Assembly: GCA_025458585.1 (NCBI GenBank)
Contig: JALOSD010000131.1
Coordinates: 1 to 6,298 of the forward strand
DNA from: Burkholderiaceae bacterium
Lineage (GTDB): Bacteria; Pseudomonadota; Gammaproteobacteria; Burkholderiales; Burkholderiaceae_C
Reading direction: 5' to 3'
Length of the DNA: 6,298 bases
The position numbers and the translations under genes were made by a program. The notes below the pieces were generated by a model. That model saw nothing but the letters and a program-made list of their open reading frames with translations. It was not told where the DNA came from and ran no database searches. Below, one piece after another: positions 6,184 to 6,298 of the stretch (its first letter is position 1; the number at the start of each line of letters is the position of its first letter).

Positions 6184-6214
6184 CACGCCGCGGGGGGCGC
6201 GCGGCCCGCGCCGC

Positions 6215-6220
6215 TAGACT
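6215..6220 (+). promoter_or_regulatory. Possible -10 element before the last gene
   Basis: TAGACT matches the -10 consensus TATAAT at 4 of 6 positions. It lies 28 bases before the ATG at 6249, in an otherwise almost pure G/C stretch. No clear -35 element is seen at the right distance, so this is weak. Confidence 0.25.
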
Positions 6221-6248
6221 GGTCGCCCGACCCGCTGCCCCAGCCCCG

Positions 6249-6298
6249 ATGCGCCCGGCCCACCTCGCCCAGGTCCTCGACCGCGAATTCCTCGCCAC
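6249..6298 (+). CDS. Start of an unidentified gene, cut by the window end
   Basis: An open frame starts with ATG at 6249 and reads MRPAHLAQVLDREFLA before the window ends. Only 16 complete codons are visible, so no family can be assigned. Codon choice is G/C-rich at third positions, like the genes upstream. It follows the kinase terminator hairpin and a possible -10 element, so it is probably a separate transcription unit. There is no clear Shine-Dalgarno sequence before the ATG, so the start is tentative. Confidence 0.4.
   Translation, partial: MRPAHLAQVLDREFLA

Overview
The window is very GC-rich, with strong G/C bias at third codon positions. The gene families, notably a small exported DUF4148-type protein of a kind found mostly in beta-proteobacteria, suggest a betaproteobacterium of the order Burkholderiales. 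This placement is inferred from gene content and base composition only. No rRNA, tRNA, CRISPR array or insertion sequence was seen.

Region 1 (1-3584, + strand) is the distal part of a peptide/nickel-type (Dpp/Opp) ABC importer operon. It holds the C-terminal part of a DppC-like permease and two different ATPases, DppD-like and DppF-like. The three genes overlap at their start/stop codons (ATGA at 711-714; 8 bases at 1783-1790), as expected for translational coupling. A GntR/FCD-family regulator starts 32 bases after the last ATPase. It ends in a 12-bp perfect hairpin that contains its own stop codon.

Region 2 (3620-4868) is a divergent pair. A small secreted DUF4148-like protein with an internal duplication lies on the minus strand. 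A heavy-metal-type (CusR/CopR/IrlR-like) OmpR-family response regulator lies on the plus strand. Between them, a 16-bp imperfect palindrome at 4079-4094 strongly resembles the E. coli CusR box, so the regulator probably controls both its own operon and the secreted protein.

Region 3 (4865-6171) is the partner sensor histidine kinase, which starts in an ATGA overlap with the regulator. Its reading frame is broken three times: a probable deletion in the periplasmic domain near 5131, a probable one-base loss in a G run at 5285-5288 within the second membrane helix, and an exact 8-bp tandem duplication (TTCCGCGG twice, 5993-6008) just before the last ATP-binding motif. Apart from these three breaks the reconstructed protein is open and well conserved. 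The gene is therefore either recently inactivated or affected by sequence error. A 9-bp perfect hairpin again overlaps the stop codon. The start of another gene lies at 6249 and runs off the window.

The main points of interest are the broken kinase beside an intact regulator, and the likely regulatory link between a metal-type two-component system and a DUF4148-like exported protein.
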